Source: an uncultured Slackia sp.
Lineage (GTDB): Bacteria > Actinomycetota > Coriobacteriia > Coriobacteriales > Eggerthellaceae
Reading direction: 5' to 3'
Assembly: GCF_934630525.1 (NCBI RefSeq)
Contig: NZ_CAKTVX010000004.1
Coordinates: forward strand, 62,001 to 126,000
DNA: 64,000 bases
Shown here piece by piece: positions 14,583 to 21,984 of this stretch (the first letter of the stretch is position 1; each line of letters begins with the position of its first letter). Below the pieces are notes generated by a model that was given only the letters and a program-made list of their open reading frames with translations, was not told the DNA's origin and did no database searches. The translations under genes were made by a program, and so were the position numbers.

Positions 14583-16760
14583 ATGCATGCTTTCTTGACA
14601 TTACTTGGCGAGTTCATCGCCACACATCATGCGCGGTTGCGGCACTTCGCGAAGGTCGCCTGCGTTATTTTGCTGTGCGCCGCGGCGCTCGAAGTCGTGG
14701 TGTTCAACTTCAACCATTGGCGCAGCCTCGCCTGGCAGCCCATCACGGTCAACGAACAATCAAACTTGCAGGAAACCGCCGACGAGCGCCTGCGCATCTC
14801 GGCCATCGACAACACGATCGAGTTCGATTACGTCGGCGTTCCCGTGCATAACATCAAGCTTGATTTTTCGGGGAACCAGTCGGCGCAAAACGTGCCCGTG
14901 AAAATCTGGTTTACCGACGACGCGCACTCGACGTATTTCGACGACGATGAATACACGGCTGGCGTTCCGGTCACGTATGTCTCCACGAACAACGAAGAGA
15001 GCAAATACCTCAACATCAACGCTTCGGGCTCGGTGTACAAGCTGCGCATTCAGGTGGGCGTCGACGATGGGGAAACGAAGGTCACCTATCCTCTGTATAT
15101 ATCGAAGGTCGTGCTCAACGCGCCCGAACCGTTTAGCTTCAGCGGCGAGCGCTTCTTGTTCGCGGCGTGCATTATGGCGCTCATATATGCGTTCCGCCCC
15201 AAGTCGAGCCTGTATCGCACGCAGCTGCGCGAGCACCCGCGTCGCACCAAAATCGCCGTTATTGGCGTGGCTGCGGTGGAAATTTGGGTTGGCGCGGCGT
15301 TTCTGCTGTTCGGCACGAACCTCGTGGGCGTTGCCACGCAGCATTACAACTCGGGCTCGTGGGATGGCGTAAGCGTTATCAACGTGTTCGAATGCGGCGG
15401 CGAAAATGCGCAGCAATACGCTGAACTCGCGAAATCCATGACGCAGGGCAAGCTCTATTTGGAAGAAGAGCCGCCTAACTGGTTGCAGAATATGGATGAC
15501 CCGTATGACCGCGGTGCCCGCGACCAGTTGGTGAAGGAAACCGGCGAGAACTACTTATGGGATACCGCATATTACGAAGGCCATTATTACGTGTACTTCG
15601 GTGTAGTGCCGGTATTGCTGTTCTACCTGCCGTTCTACCTTGTCACGGGAGCGAATTTCCCCACGGCGATCGGCGTGCTCATTGGCATGGCGTTTTTCAT
15701 CGCGGGCCTTTCGGCACTGCTTGACCGCTTTGCCCGCTACCACTTCAAGCGCATGACGACTGGCGTGTTCCTGCTGCTGCAAATCGCGATTGTGACGTGT
15801 TGCGGCATGCCGTATTTGCTGAAGTTCCCCACGTTCTATTCGCTGCCCATTATGCTGGCGCTCGCGTTTTCGGTATGGGGCTTGTATTTCTGGATGGTGG
15901 GTCGTAGCCATTCACGTCCCGAGGGCTTCTATTTGGCGGGCTCGCTGTGCATGGCGCTCGTGGTAGGGTGCCGCCCGCAGCTCGTGCTGTTGAGCTTCTT
16001 GGCGTTCCCGTTGTTCTGGCGCATGTACATTACCGAAGGCCGCATTCGCACGGCGGCGGGCGCTCGTCAGTTTGCGTGCCTCATCGCGCCCTATATTGTG
16101 GTGTGCGCGGGCATCATGTGGTACAACAAGGCGCGCTTTGGCAGCCTATTCGATTTCGGCGCGAACTACAACCTCACGGTAAACGACATGACGAAGCGCG
16201 GCATGGCGGTGGGCCGCATCGCTCCTGCGCTGTTCGCGTATTTATTCCAAACTCCCGCGACCACGGGCGTGTTCCCTTATTTGCAGGCTGTCTCGTTCGA
16301 CACCACGTATTTGGGGCAAACGGTAAAGGAAGTCACGTTCGGCGGCATTTTCGCCGTGCTCCCTATTTTGTGGGTGCTTCCGTTCGCCCGTCGCATTCTG
16401 CAAATGCGCATCAACCAGCGCAAGACGCGCACCGTGGCAGGCGTCATTGGCGTGCTCATTGGCATCGGCGTGCTTATCGCTGTGGCTGATGCGGAAATGG
16501 CGGGCATTCTGCAGCGCTATTTCGCCGACTTCAGCATCATGTTCCTTATGGCGGCGGTGCTGCTGCTGTTCATCGTGAACGAGAACATTGAAAACGGCTC
16601 GAAGGTGCATGCGGTGTTCGTGCGCGTGTTGCCCGTGGCGGTTGCGATTGGCGTGGCGTACACGGTGCTTTTGTGCATTACGGCAGAAACCGGATGGGTT
16701 TCGGATGCCTACCCATGGGCATACCAAGGCCTGCTCGAAACGTTCCAATTCTGGACGTAA
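14583..16760 (+). CDS. Large polytopic membrane protein, possible GT-C-type glycosyltransferase
   Basis: The 725-residue product has one membrane segment near residues 20-40. An extracytoplasmic domain of roughly 150 residues follows, rich in charged and polar residues (DERLRISAIDNTIEFDYVG). About ten further hydrophobic segments follow. This layout (external domain plus many membrane spans, next to a GtrA flippase-like gene) resembles GT-C glycosyltransferases that decorate wall polymers with polyprenyl-linked sugars. I see no diagnostic catalytic motif, so the function is inference. ATG 14583 is preferred because a TATAAT lies seven bases upstream (leaderless). ATG 14574 overlaps that -10. 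Confidence 0.7.
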   Translation: MHAFLTLLGEFIATHHARLRHFAKVACVILLCAAALEVVVFNFNHWRSLAWQPITVNEQSNLQETADERLRISAIDNTIEFDYVGVPVHNIKLDFSGNQSAQNVPVKIWFTDDAHSTYFDDDEYTAGVPVTYVSTNNEESKYLNINASGSVYKLRIQVGVDDGETKVTYPLYISKVVLNAPEPFSFSGERFLFAACIMALIYAFRPKSSLYRTQLREHPRRTKIAVIGVAAVEIWVGAAFLLFGTNLVGVATQHYNSGSWDGVSVINVFECGGENAQQYAELAKSMTQGKLYLEEEPPNWLQNMDDPYDRGARDQLVKETGENYLWDTAYYEGHYYVYFGVVPVLLFYLPFYLVTGANFPTAIGVLIGMAFFIAGLSALLDRFARYHFKRMTTGVFLLLQIAIVTCCGMPYLLKFPTFYSLPIMLALAFSVWGLYFWMVGRSHSRPEGFYLAGSLCMALVVGCRPQLVLLSFLAFPLFWRMYITEGRIRTAAGARQFACLIAPYIVVCAGIMWYNKARFGSLFDFGANYNLTVNDMTKRGMAVGRIAPALFAYLFQTPATTGVFPYLQAVSFDTTYLGQTVKEVTFGGIFAVLPILWVLPFARRILQMRINQRKTRTVAGVIGVLIGIGVLIAVADAEMAGILQRYFADFSIMFLMAAVLLLFIVNENIENGSKVHAVFVRVLPVAVAIGVAYTVLLCITAETGWVSDAYPWAYQGLLETFQFWT

Positions 16761-16811
16761 GGAGCCTCTTCGGCAACCGCCGACGGCCGCCGGGCAGGCG
16801 GAAGGAGATAT

Positions 16812-17210
16812 ATGCAGAAACTTTTAGCTCAAATTGCAAAATTCGGTGTCGTGGGCGTTATCGCCTTCGTTATTGACTACGGCTTGCTCGCGTTGCTCAC
16901 CGAAGCGTTCGGCGTGAACTACTTGGTGTCGGCCACCATCTCGTTCACCGTGTCGGTCGTGTTCAACTACGTGGCGTCGATGCGCTATGTGTTCACGCAT
17001 AAAGAAGGCATGAGCCGCCGCCGCGAGTTCATCATTTTCGTGGTGCTTTCGGTAATTGGCCTTATCATCAACAACGCGTGCATGTGGACGGGCGTCGAGC
17101 TGCTGCACATTCATTACCTCATTACGAAAATCGGCGCCACGGCAATCGTCATGGTGTGGAACTTTGTGACGCGTAAGAAGTTTCTTGATGCGGGGGACGA
17201 AGATAGGTAA
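16812..17210 (+). CDS. GtrA family membrane protein
   Basis: The 132-residue four-helix membrane protein has the GtrA pattern: KFGVVGVIAFVIDYGLLALL, then SATISFTVSVVFNYVASMRYVF with the conserved NY/R region. A second pair of helices ends in TRKKFL. GtrA proteins are thought to help flip polyprenyl-phosphate sugars across the membrane for surface glycosylation. GGAAGGAGATAT precedes the ATG, and the gene lies 51 bases after the large membrane protein, which supports a two-gene surface-glycan unit. Confidence 0.85.
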   Translation: MQKLLAQIAKFGVVGVIAFVIDYGLLALLTEAFGVNYLVSATISFTVSVVFNYVASMRYVFTHKEGMSRRREFIIFVVLSVIGLIINNACMWTGVELLHIHYLITKIGATAIVMVWNFVTRKKFLDAGDEDR

Positions 17211-17280
17211 TTACGCGGCTTGGGTCGTATTCAAATTGATTATGGCTCGAGAGCGCGGGGCGTGTGTTTCCGATAGATTC

Positions 17281-17318
17281 CGCACGAGCCGGAAGCCACT
17301 TGATGTGGCTTCCGTGCG
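17281..17318. other. Hairpin before the phosphohexomutase gene
   Basis: CGGAAGCCAC (17290-17299) pairs exactly with GTGGCTTCCG (17305-17314) around TTGAT. CGCAC (17281-17285) can extend the stem with GTGCG (17314-17318). No T-run follows. It could be a processing signal or an inefficient terminator after the GtrA gene. Confidence 0.5.
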
Positions 17319-17384
17319 AGTCAGGACTGACCGAAGCGGAAGCGCATGTCCCGTGGCCTCGAGCAATGGGTTAGGAGATACAAA

Positions 17385-19094
17385 ATGGAAAATCGCGATG
17401 TGCGTGCTGAATTGGAGCGTTGGATTGCCAACGTGTCCGATGAGGAACTAGCGGCTGAGCTGGCCGAAATGAAGAAGGCGGCTGACGCGGGCGACGATTC
17501 TGCGGCGGTGGATGCATTCTTCCAAGATTTGGCTTTCGGCACGGCTGGCCTGCGCGGCACGCTTGGCGCTGGCACGAATCGCATGAATATCTATACCGTC
17601 GGTCGCGCCACGCAAGGCTTCGCCGATTACTTGAATGCGAATTTCGAGAACCCGAGCGTTGCGATTGCGCGTGACTCGCGTAACAAGGGCGAGCTGTTCG
17701 TGCAGGTGACGGCTGCTATCTTGGCCGCTAACGGCATCGTGGCGCACGTGTATCCGAAGATTTCCCCCGTGCCTACGCTTTCGTTCGCCGTGCGCGATCT
17801 TGGTTGCTCGGGCGGCATTTGCATGACGGCGAGCCATAATCCGGCTGCCTACAACGGCTATAAGGCCTATGGCCCCGATGGCTGCCAAATCACGAGTGAG
17901 GCCGCGAAGGCCATTTCTGCCGCCATCGCGAACACCGACGCGTTCTCGGGCGTGAAGACGATGGATTTCGCTGAGGCCGTGGCTTCGGGCATGGTGAAAT
18001 GGATCGACGACGCAGTGCTCGAGCGCTATTACGATGCGGTTTTGTCCAAGTCGGTGAGCATCCTTTCCGCCGAGCAGGTCGCCGAGGCTCCCTTGAAGCT
18101 CGTGTACACGCCGCTCAATGGCACGGGCCTTGTTCCTGTGACCACCGTGCTCGAGCGCGCGGGCATCACCGATATCACGGTGGTTCCTGAGCAGCGCGAG
18201 CCCGATGGCGATTTCCCCACGTGCCCGTATCCCAACCCTGAAATTCGCGAGGCCATGCAGAAGGGCATTGACCTGTGCGAGGAAGTGCATCCCGACTTGC
18301 TGCTTGCCACCGACCCCGATGCCGACCGCGTAGGCGTGGCATGCAAAGACGGCGACGACTACACGCTGCTCACGGGCAACGAGATGGGTGTGCTCCTGCT
18401 CGATTACATCGCTCGCATGCGCAGCGAGCGTGGCGAGAAGCTGTCCGACAAGGTCGCGGTTACGACGATCGTGTCTTCCGCCATGGTCGACGCGCTTGCT
18501 GCGGAATATGGCTTCGAGCTGCGTCGTTGCCTTACGGGCTTCAAATACATCGGCGACATCATTACCGAGCTTTCCGATGCCGGCCAAGTCGACCGATTCA
18601 TTTTCGGCTTCGAGGAAAGCTATGGCTACTTGTCGGGCAATCATGTGCGCGACAAAGATGCTGTGAACGCAAGCTTGCTCATTTGCCAAATGGCGCAAGA
18701 CTATAAGCTGCGCGGCATGAACTTGGCTCAGGCCATGCGCGCGCTGTACGAAAAGCATGGCTGGTGGCTCAACCGCACCGTATCGGTTTCGTTCCCGGGC
18801 GCTGCAGGTGCCGAAACCATGCGCGGCATTATGGCGAAGCTGCGCGAGCAAGCTCCGAGCGAGCTCGCCGGTCGCGCCGTTGAAGCCGTGGTCGACTACG
18901 AGGGTGGCGTGAACGGCTTGCCTTCGGCAAACGTCGTCGAGTTCGACGTTGAAGGCGGCAACAAGGTTATCGTGCGCCCGAGTGGCACCGAACCCAAAAT
19001 CAAGCTCTATGTGTTCGCGAAAGATGCCGACCGCGCTGCGGCCGACGCACTGCTCGACGCCCTTGAGGCAGCGGGCCGCGAATTGCTGAAATAA
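17385..19094 (+). CDS. pgcA: Phospho-sugar mutase (alpha-phosphoglucomutase/phosphomannomutase family)
   Basis: Interconverts hexose 1- and 6-phosphates, feeding glycogen, nucleotide-sugar and wall-glycan synthesis. The 569-residue product has the four-domain family layout: GTAGLRGTLGAGTNRMN at the N-terminus, the phosphoserine loop GICMTASHNPAAYNGYK, the metal loop TDPDADR, the sugar-binding GFEESYGYL and the phosphate-binding RPSGTEPKIK. ATG 17385 is preceded by AGGAGATAC. An upstream in-frame ATG at 17346 lacks this. Substrate choice (glucose or mannose) cannot be fixed by eye. Confidence 0.93.
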   Translation: MENRDVRAELERWIANVSDEELAAELAEMKKAADAGDDSAAVDAFFQDLAFGTAGLRGTLGAGTNRMNIYTVGRATQGFADYLNANFENPSVAIARDSRNKGELFVQVTAAILAANGIVAHVYPKISPVPTLSFAVRDLGCSGGICMTASHNPAAYNGYKAYGPDGCQITSEAAKAISAAIANTDAFSGVKTMDFAEAVASGMVKWIDDAVLERYYDAVLSKSVSILSAEQVAEAPLKLVYTPLNGTGLVPVTTVLERAGITDITVVPEQREPDGDFPTCPYPNPEIREAMQKGIDLCEEVHPDLLLATDPDADRVGVACKDGDDYTLLTGNEMGVLLLDYIARMRSERGEKLSDKVAVTTIVSSAMVDALAAEYGFELRRCLTGFKYIGDIITELSDAGQVDRFIFGFEESYGYLSGNHVRDKDAVNASLLICQMAQDYKLRGMNLAQAMRALYEKHGWWLNRTVSVSFPGAAGAETMRGIMAKLREQAPSELAGRAVEAVVDYEGGVNGLPSANVVEFDVEGGNKVIVRPSGTEPKIKLYVFAKDADRAAADALLDALEAAGRELLK

Positions 19095-19104
19095 AGGTTG
19101 CATG

Positions 19105-19131
19105 GCGGGCGGCTTTCGGGCCGCCCGTTTT
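19105..19131 (+). terminator. pgcA terminator
   Basis: CGGGCGGC (19106-19113) pairs with GCCGCCCG (19120-19127), followed by TTTTG. Ten bases after the stop. Confidence 0.85.
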
Positions 19132-19194
19132 GTACGGAACGTGTGCGGGCTTCGTGCGGAGCCGTGTTGTTCCGAGCTCCGTTGCGGGGCTCGT

Positions 19195-19200
19195 TATAAT
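19195..19200 (+). promoter_or_regulatory. -10 upstream of the YhcH gene
   Basis: A perfect TATAAT lies 56 bases before the gene. No -35 at standard spacing was found. Confidence 0.4.
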
Positions 19201-19256
19201 GGGTGTGCCGCGCGGTGATGCGTGGTTTTGGGATTCACAACAAGGAAGGACATCCC

Positions 19257-19706
19257 ATGATTTTCGGAAATATCGAAAGCACCGATTTATCGACTATCGG
19301 CCATGAAGGCGTGCGCCGCGCAATTGAATGGGCGCGCGAGCACGACCTGTCCGCGCTGCCGTGCGGCCGCAACGATATCGATGGCGATGCGCTGTATGTA
19401 AACGTCGCTGAATACGATTCGAAGGCATTCGAAGATTGCAAGTTCGAAGCGCACAAGCGCTACATCGATGTGCAGGTTGTGGCTTCGGGCATCGAGCGCA
19501 TCGATTCCCAGGTGATCGCCAAGTGCGATGCCGGCGAATTCGACGAAGAGGGCGACTTCATGCTGCTCGAGGGTGAGGCCGCTACCCAGGTGATTCTTGA
19601 GCCGGGCAGCTTCGCGGCATACTTCCCCGACGATGCCCATAAGCCGGGCATTGCGGTTGATGGCGCTTCCCATAACAAGAAATGCGTCTTCAAAGTATTG
19701 GTGTAA
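19257..19706 (+). CDS. YhcH/YjgK/YiaL family protein (DUF386)
   Basis: Cupin-like beta-barrel protein of 149 residues. Family features are KFEAHKRYIDVQVVASGIERI, GDFMLLEGEA, LEPGSFAAYFPDDAHKPGIA and the C-terminal KKCVFKVLV. Metal-binding positions are expected at the His and Glu residues of HKRYIDVQ and DDAHKPG. Members include EbgC and proteins linked to sialic-acid or other sugar catabolism. The precise reaction is mostly unknown. ATG 19257 follows AAGGAAGGACATCCC. It is a single gene with its own -10. Confidence 0.9.
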   Translation: MIFGNIESTDLSTIGHEGVRRAIEWAREHDLSALPCGRNDIDGDALYVNVAEYDSKAFEDCKFEAHKRYIDVQVVASGIERIDSQVIAKCDAGEFDEEGDFMLLEGEAATQVILEPGSFAAYFPDDAHKPGIAVDGASHNKKCVFKVLV

Positions 19707-19790
19707 ATCGGCGTATTGCAACTTTCAGCGGTGCCCGCACTTAAGAGGCCCTAAGCCCAATAAGAAGCGGCGGGCGGCGTCGGTAATGGA

Positions 19791-19824
19791 GAAGAGCGGC
19801 TCGGGTTCATTCTGGCCGCTCTTC
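19791..19824. terminator. Hairpin in the convergent gap
   Basis: GAAGAGCGGC (19791-19800) pairs exactly with GCCGCTCTTC (19815-19824), with a 14-base loop. The following TTCGTTTCC is only weakly T-rich. It could end transcripts from either side: the YhcH gene on plus or the small candidate gene on minus. Confidence 0.55.
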
Positions 19825-19842
19825 TTCGTTTCCTGAGGTCTT

Positions 19843-19944
19843 TTACGCTCCTAATACAGCAAGCTGAATGATTCCTGCGAAGAGTGATGGGATGGAACCA
19901 GCTCCTGCGGCAAGGGTAAAATATCCATCGGAGCTCTCCTTCAA
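19843..19944 (-). CDS. Candidate small hydrophobic peptide, 33 residues
   Basis: The frame starts at TTG 19944 and ends at TAA 19843-19845. It encodes a short polar head (KESSDG) followed by a strongly hydrophobic stretch of about 26 residues (YFTLAAGAGSIPSLFAGI and on to QLAVLGA). A 10-bp hairpin follows 18 bases after the stop. Against it: the start is TTG, the nearest AAGGAG is about 13 bases upstream, and an overlapping 25-codon frame (ATG at 19928) has better ribosome-binding spacing but an unremarkable product. It could be a membrane peptide, toxin-like peptide or signal. No family is recognised. Confidence 0.35.
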   Translation of the reverse strand: MKESSDGYFTLAAGAGSIPSLFAGIIQLAVLGA

Positions 19945-20000
19945 TACTTCTTCAACGCTCCTTCGAATCTAAAATTGAAAGCGTCAACCGCCGGACGTTG

Positions 20001-20036
20001 AAACCTGCTAAATGCTCCGGGCGTTTAGCAGGTTTT
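20001..20036. terminator. Bidirectional terminator after the VanZ gene
   Basis: AAACCTGCTAAA (20001-20012) pairs exactly with TTTAGCAGGTTT (20024-20035), with an 11-base loop. T-runs occur on both sides (TTTT on plus, TTT on minus). It lies 15 bases after the VanZ stop. Confidence 0.75.
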
Positions 20037-20050
20037 GGTTTCTGGGCGTG

Positions 20051-20665
20051 TTATTGAGGGCGTGAATTGCGCTTTTTCAGAATCGCCCACACGATGGCGG
20101 CCCCGATGGCTGCAGCGCAGGTGTCGACGAGCCAATCCATGGGGTCGCAGCTTCGGCTGGGCGTAAAGATCTGGTGGAACTCGTCGCTTACGCCATAAAG
20201 GCTCGAAAAGATGAGCGCGATGAGCGGGGCGGGGAAGTCGCCGAGCATGCCTGCGGGGCGTGCGCCTGCGTTGCTCTCGAATGCGGTCCACGGCGTGAAG
20301 CGCAGCGCGTTTGCGAGCGCGGCGCCAAGCAGCAGGTATTCCGTGAAATGTCCCACGGGCGATACGTCGACCTCGTGGCCGAAGAGCGCCGTGGCGCCCG
20401 CAACCAAGAGATTTTTGACGATTGAGACGATGCCCGAGTGGTTATCGAGGTCGTTGCCCGTTTTCGCGCTCATGCAGAAAATGAAGGCGAGCATAATCGC
20501 GACGGCCGCCCATGAAAGAAACGCGCATGCGCGGCGTGGGAGGCGGGGGCGATTCGAGCCTTCGAGCTCTTCGCTGGTTGTGGCCTTTGATTCGTCGATG
20601 ACGTGCGAACTTTCGCGCATGGGTGTGTCCGCGCTTTTGTTTGTGATGCGAGATTGCGTTTTCAT
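20051..20665 (-). CDS. VanZ-like family membrane protein
   Basis: The roughly 204-residue product has a 45-residue polar N-terminus, then four to five hydrophobic segments. The VanZ signature is clear: HFTEYLLLGAALANALRF and SSLYGVSDEFHQIFTPSR, then DPMDWLVDTCAAAIGA. VanZ itself confers low-level teicoplanin resistance by an unknown route. Most homologues are uncharacterised and this one should not be read as a resistance gene. ATG 20665 is favoured over a TTG at 20683: TAGAAT (20674-20679 on minus) lies eight bases upstream and no ribosome binding site is visible. Confidence 0.88.
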   Translation of the reverse strand: MKTQSRITNKSADTPMRESSHVIDESKATTSEELEGSNRPRLPRRACAFLSWAAVAIMLAFIFCMSAKTGNDLDNHSGIVSIVKNLLVAGATALFGHEVDVSPVGHFTEYLLLGAALANALRFTPWTAFESNAGARPAGMLGDFPAPLIALIFSSLYGVSDEFHQIFTPSRSCDPMDWLVDTCAAAIGAAIVWAILKKRNSRPQ

Positions 20666-20673
20666 GGTTTGTG

Positions 20674-20679
20674 ATTCTA
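20674..20679 (-). promoter_or_regulatory. -10 placed for a leaderless VanZ start
   Basis: On the minus strand TAGAAT is followed by eight bases and then the ATG at 20665. This fits a transcript that begins at or within a base or two of the start codon. Confidence 0.5.
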
Positions 20680-20778
20680 TCAAATCGATGGGTTACGGCC
20701 GCAACGGCCAAGGTTTTCGTTACCATTAATAAGTTATATCCACGCGGGCGATACATTCACATTCGGAAAGGCGCATCC

Positions 20779-21984
20779 ATGGCCGAAGACCACACGAACC
20801 AGCAACCTCAGCAACCGCCGCAACCTGCGGCGCCGCAGGGTTTTGACGCGCAGCAAAGCCAAGCGTACGCTCAGGGCCAGGCGCAGCCGTTTGCCCAGTC
20901 CCAGCCGTATGGACAGCCTCAAGCGCAGCAGCCGTACGGGCAACCCGGCGCTCAGCAATACGCTCAGCCCGGGTGCGGCCAGCAAGGCTACGCCCAGCAG
21001 TACTATGCTCCCGCGGCGCAGCCCGCGTATGTCGCGCCCGCGCCGAAGAAAAAGAGCATGGCGCCCTGGATTGCACTCGGCGTGATTCTGTTCGCCGTCG
21101 TATTCTGCTTCACCGTTGGGGCTATGTCGTGCTCGAGCGCGGTGCATTCCCTCTCGAATTTCGGCATGGGTTCTGTCGAGGAAGAGTTCACCGATGGGCC
21201 CACCGTGGCGGTCATCGATATTTCGGGAACCATTCAATATGACGGCACGGCCTGCTCTCCCGAAGGCCTTTCGTCGCTGCTCAACCAGGCGGAGGAAAAC
21301 GACGATATCGAAGCTGTGGTTTTGCGCGTCGATTCGGGCGGCGGCACGGCAACGGCGGGCGAGGAAATGGCTGAATACGTGAAACGCTTCAGCAAGCCCG
21401 TGGTGGTCTCGAGCGCGTCGATGAATTGCAGCGCGGCATACGAGATTTCGAGTCAGGCCGACTTGATTTACGTGAACAAGACCACCGACATCGGAGCCAT
21501 TGGCACGGTGATGCAGGTGACCGATCTTTCGGAGCTGCTCGACAAGTTGGGCATCAAGGTCGACAATATCGCGTCGGCGGAATCGAAGGATTCGAGCTAC
21601 GGCACGCGTCCCCTTACTGACGAAGAGCGCGCCTACTACCAGGAGCTCATCGATGTGACGAACGAAGTCTTCGTCGAGAACGTGGCAGAGGGGCGCTCAA
21701 TGAGCCTTGATGAGGCTCGCGCGCTTGCGACGGGCCTTCCGTTCACCGGCGAGCAGGCTGTCGAGAACGGCCTCGCCGATGAAGTGGGCGTTTTCGATGA
21801 CGCAATTGAAGCCGCCGCGCAACTCGCGGGTCTCGGTTCCGACTACAATGTGATTACGCTTACCCAGTCGAGCGACTTGAGCTCGCTGATGGATTTGCTT
21901 TCTGAAAGCGACAGCGACTCGGCCACTTCGGCCGCCGCCGCGAAATTGATTGAACTGTTGAAGAACGAGGGGGTTCTTTCGTGA
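20779..21984 (+). CDS. sppA: Signal peptide peptidase SppA-like (S49 family)
   Basis: Membrane-bound serine peptidase that degrades leftover signal peptides. The 401-residue product has an N-terminal cytoplasmic tail of about 90 residues rich in Gln, Pro, Ala and Tyr, one membrane segment (APWIALGVILFAVVFCFTVG), then the ClpP-like S49 domain (VAVIDISGTI, VVLRVDSGGGTATAGEEM). The catalytic dyad fits Ser218 (NCSAAYE) and Lys270 (AESKDSS). Their 52-residue separation equals that of Ser147 and Lys199 in B. subtilis SppA. The usual ASGGY is CSAAY here. ATG 20779 follows GGAAAGGCG. Its end overlaps the next gene by four bases. Confidence 0.9.
   Translation: MAEDHTNQQPQQPPQPAAPQGFDAQQSQAYAQGQAQPFAQSQPYGQPQAQQPYGQPGAQQYAQPGCGQQGYAQQYYAPAAQPAYVAPAPKKKSMAPWIALGVILFAVVFCFTVGAMSCSSAVHSLSNFGMGSVEEEFTDGPTVAVIDISGTIQYDGTACSPEGLSSLLNQAEENDDIEAVVLRVDSGGGTATAGEEMAEYVKRFSKPVVVSSASMNCSAAYEISSQADLIYVNKTTDIGAIGTVMQVTDLSELLDKLGIKVDNIASAESKDSSYGTRPLTDEERAYYQELIDVTNEVFVENVAEGRSMSLDEARALATGLPFTGEQAVENGLADEVGVFDDAIEAAAQLAGLGSDYNVITLTQSSDLSSLMDLLSESDSDSATSAAAAKLIELLKNEGVLS

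Noticed and set aside
19851..19928. 25-codon minus frame with ATG and well-spaced AAGGAG
   Set aside because: Start signals are good but the product has no recognisable feature. The overlapping hydrophobic frame looked more protein-like. Neither is certain.
20051..20665. VanZ gene as a glycopeptide resistance determinant
   Set aside because: No vanA/vanX-type genes adjoin and VanZ-like proteins are widespread with unknown roles.
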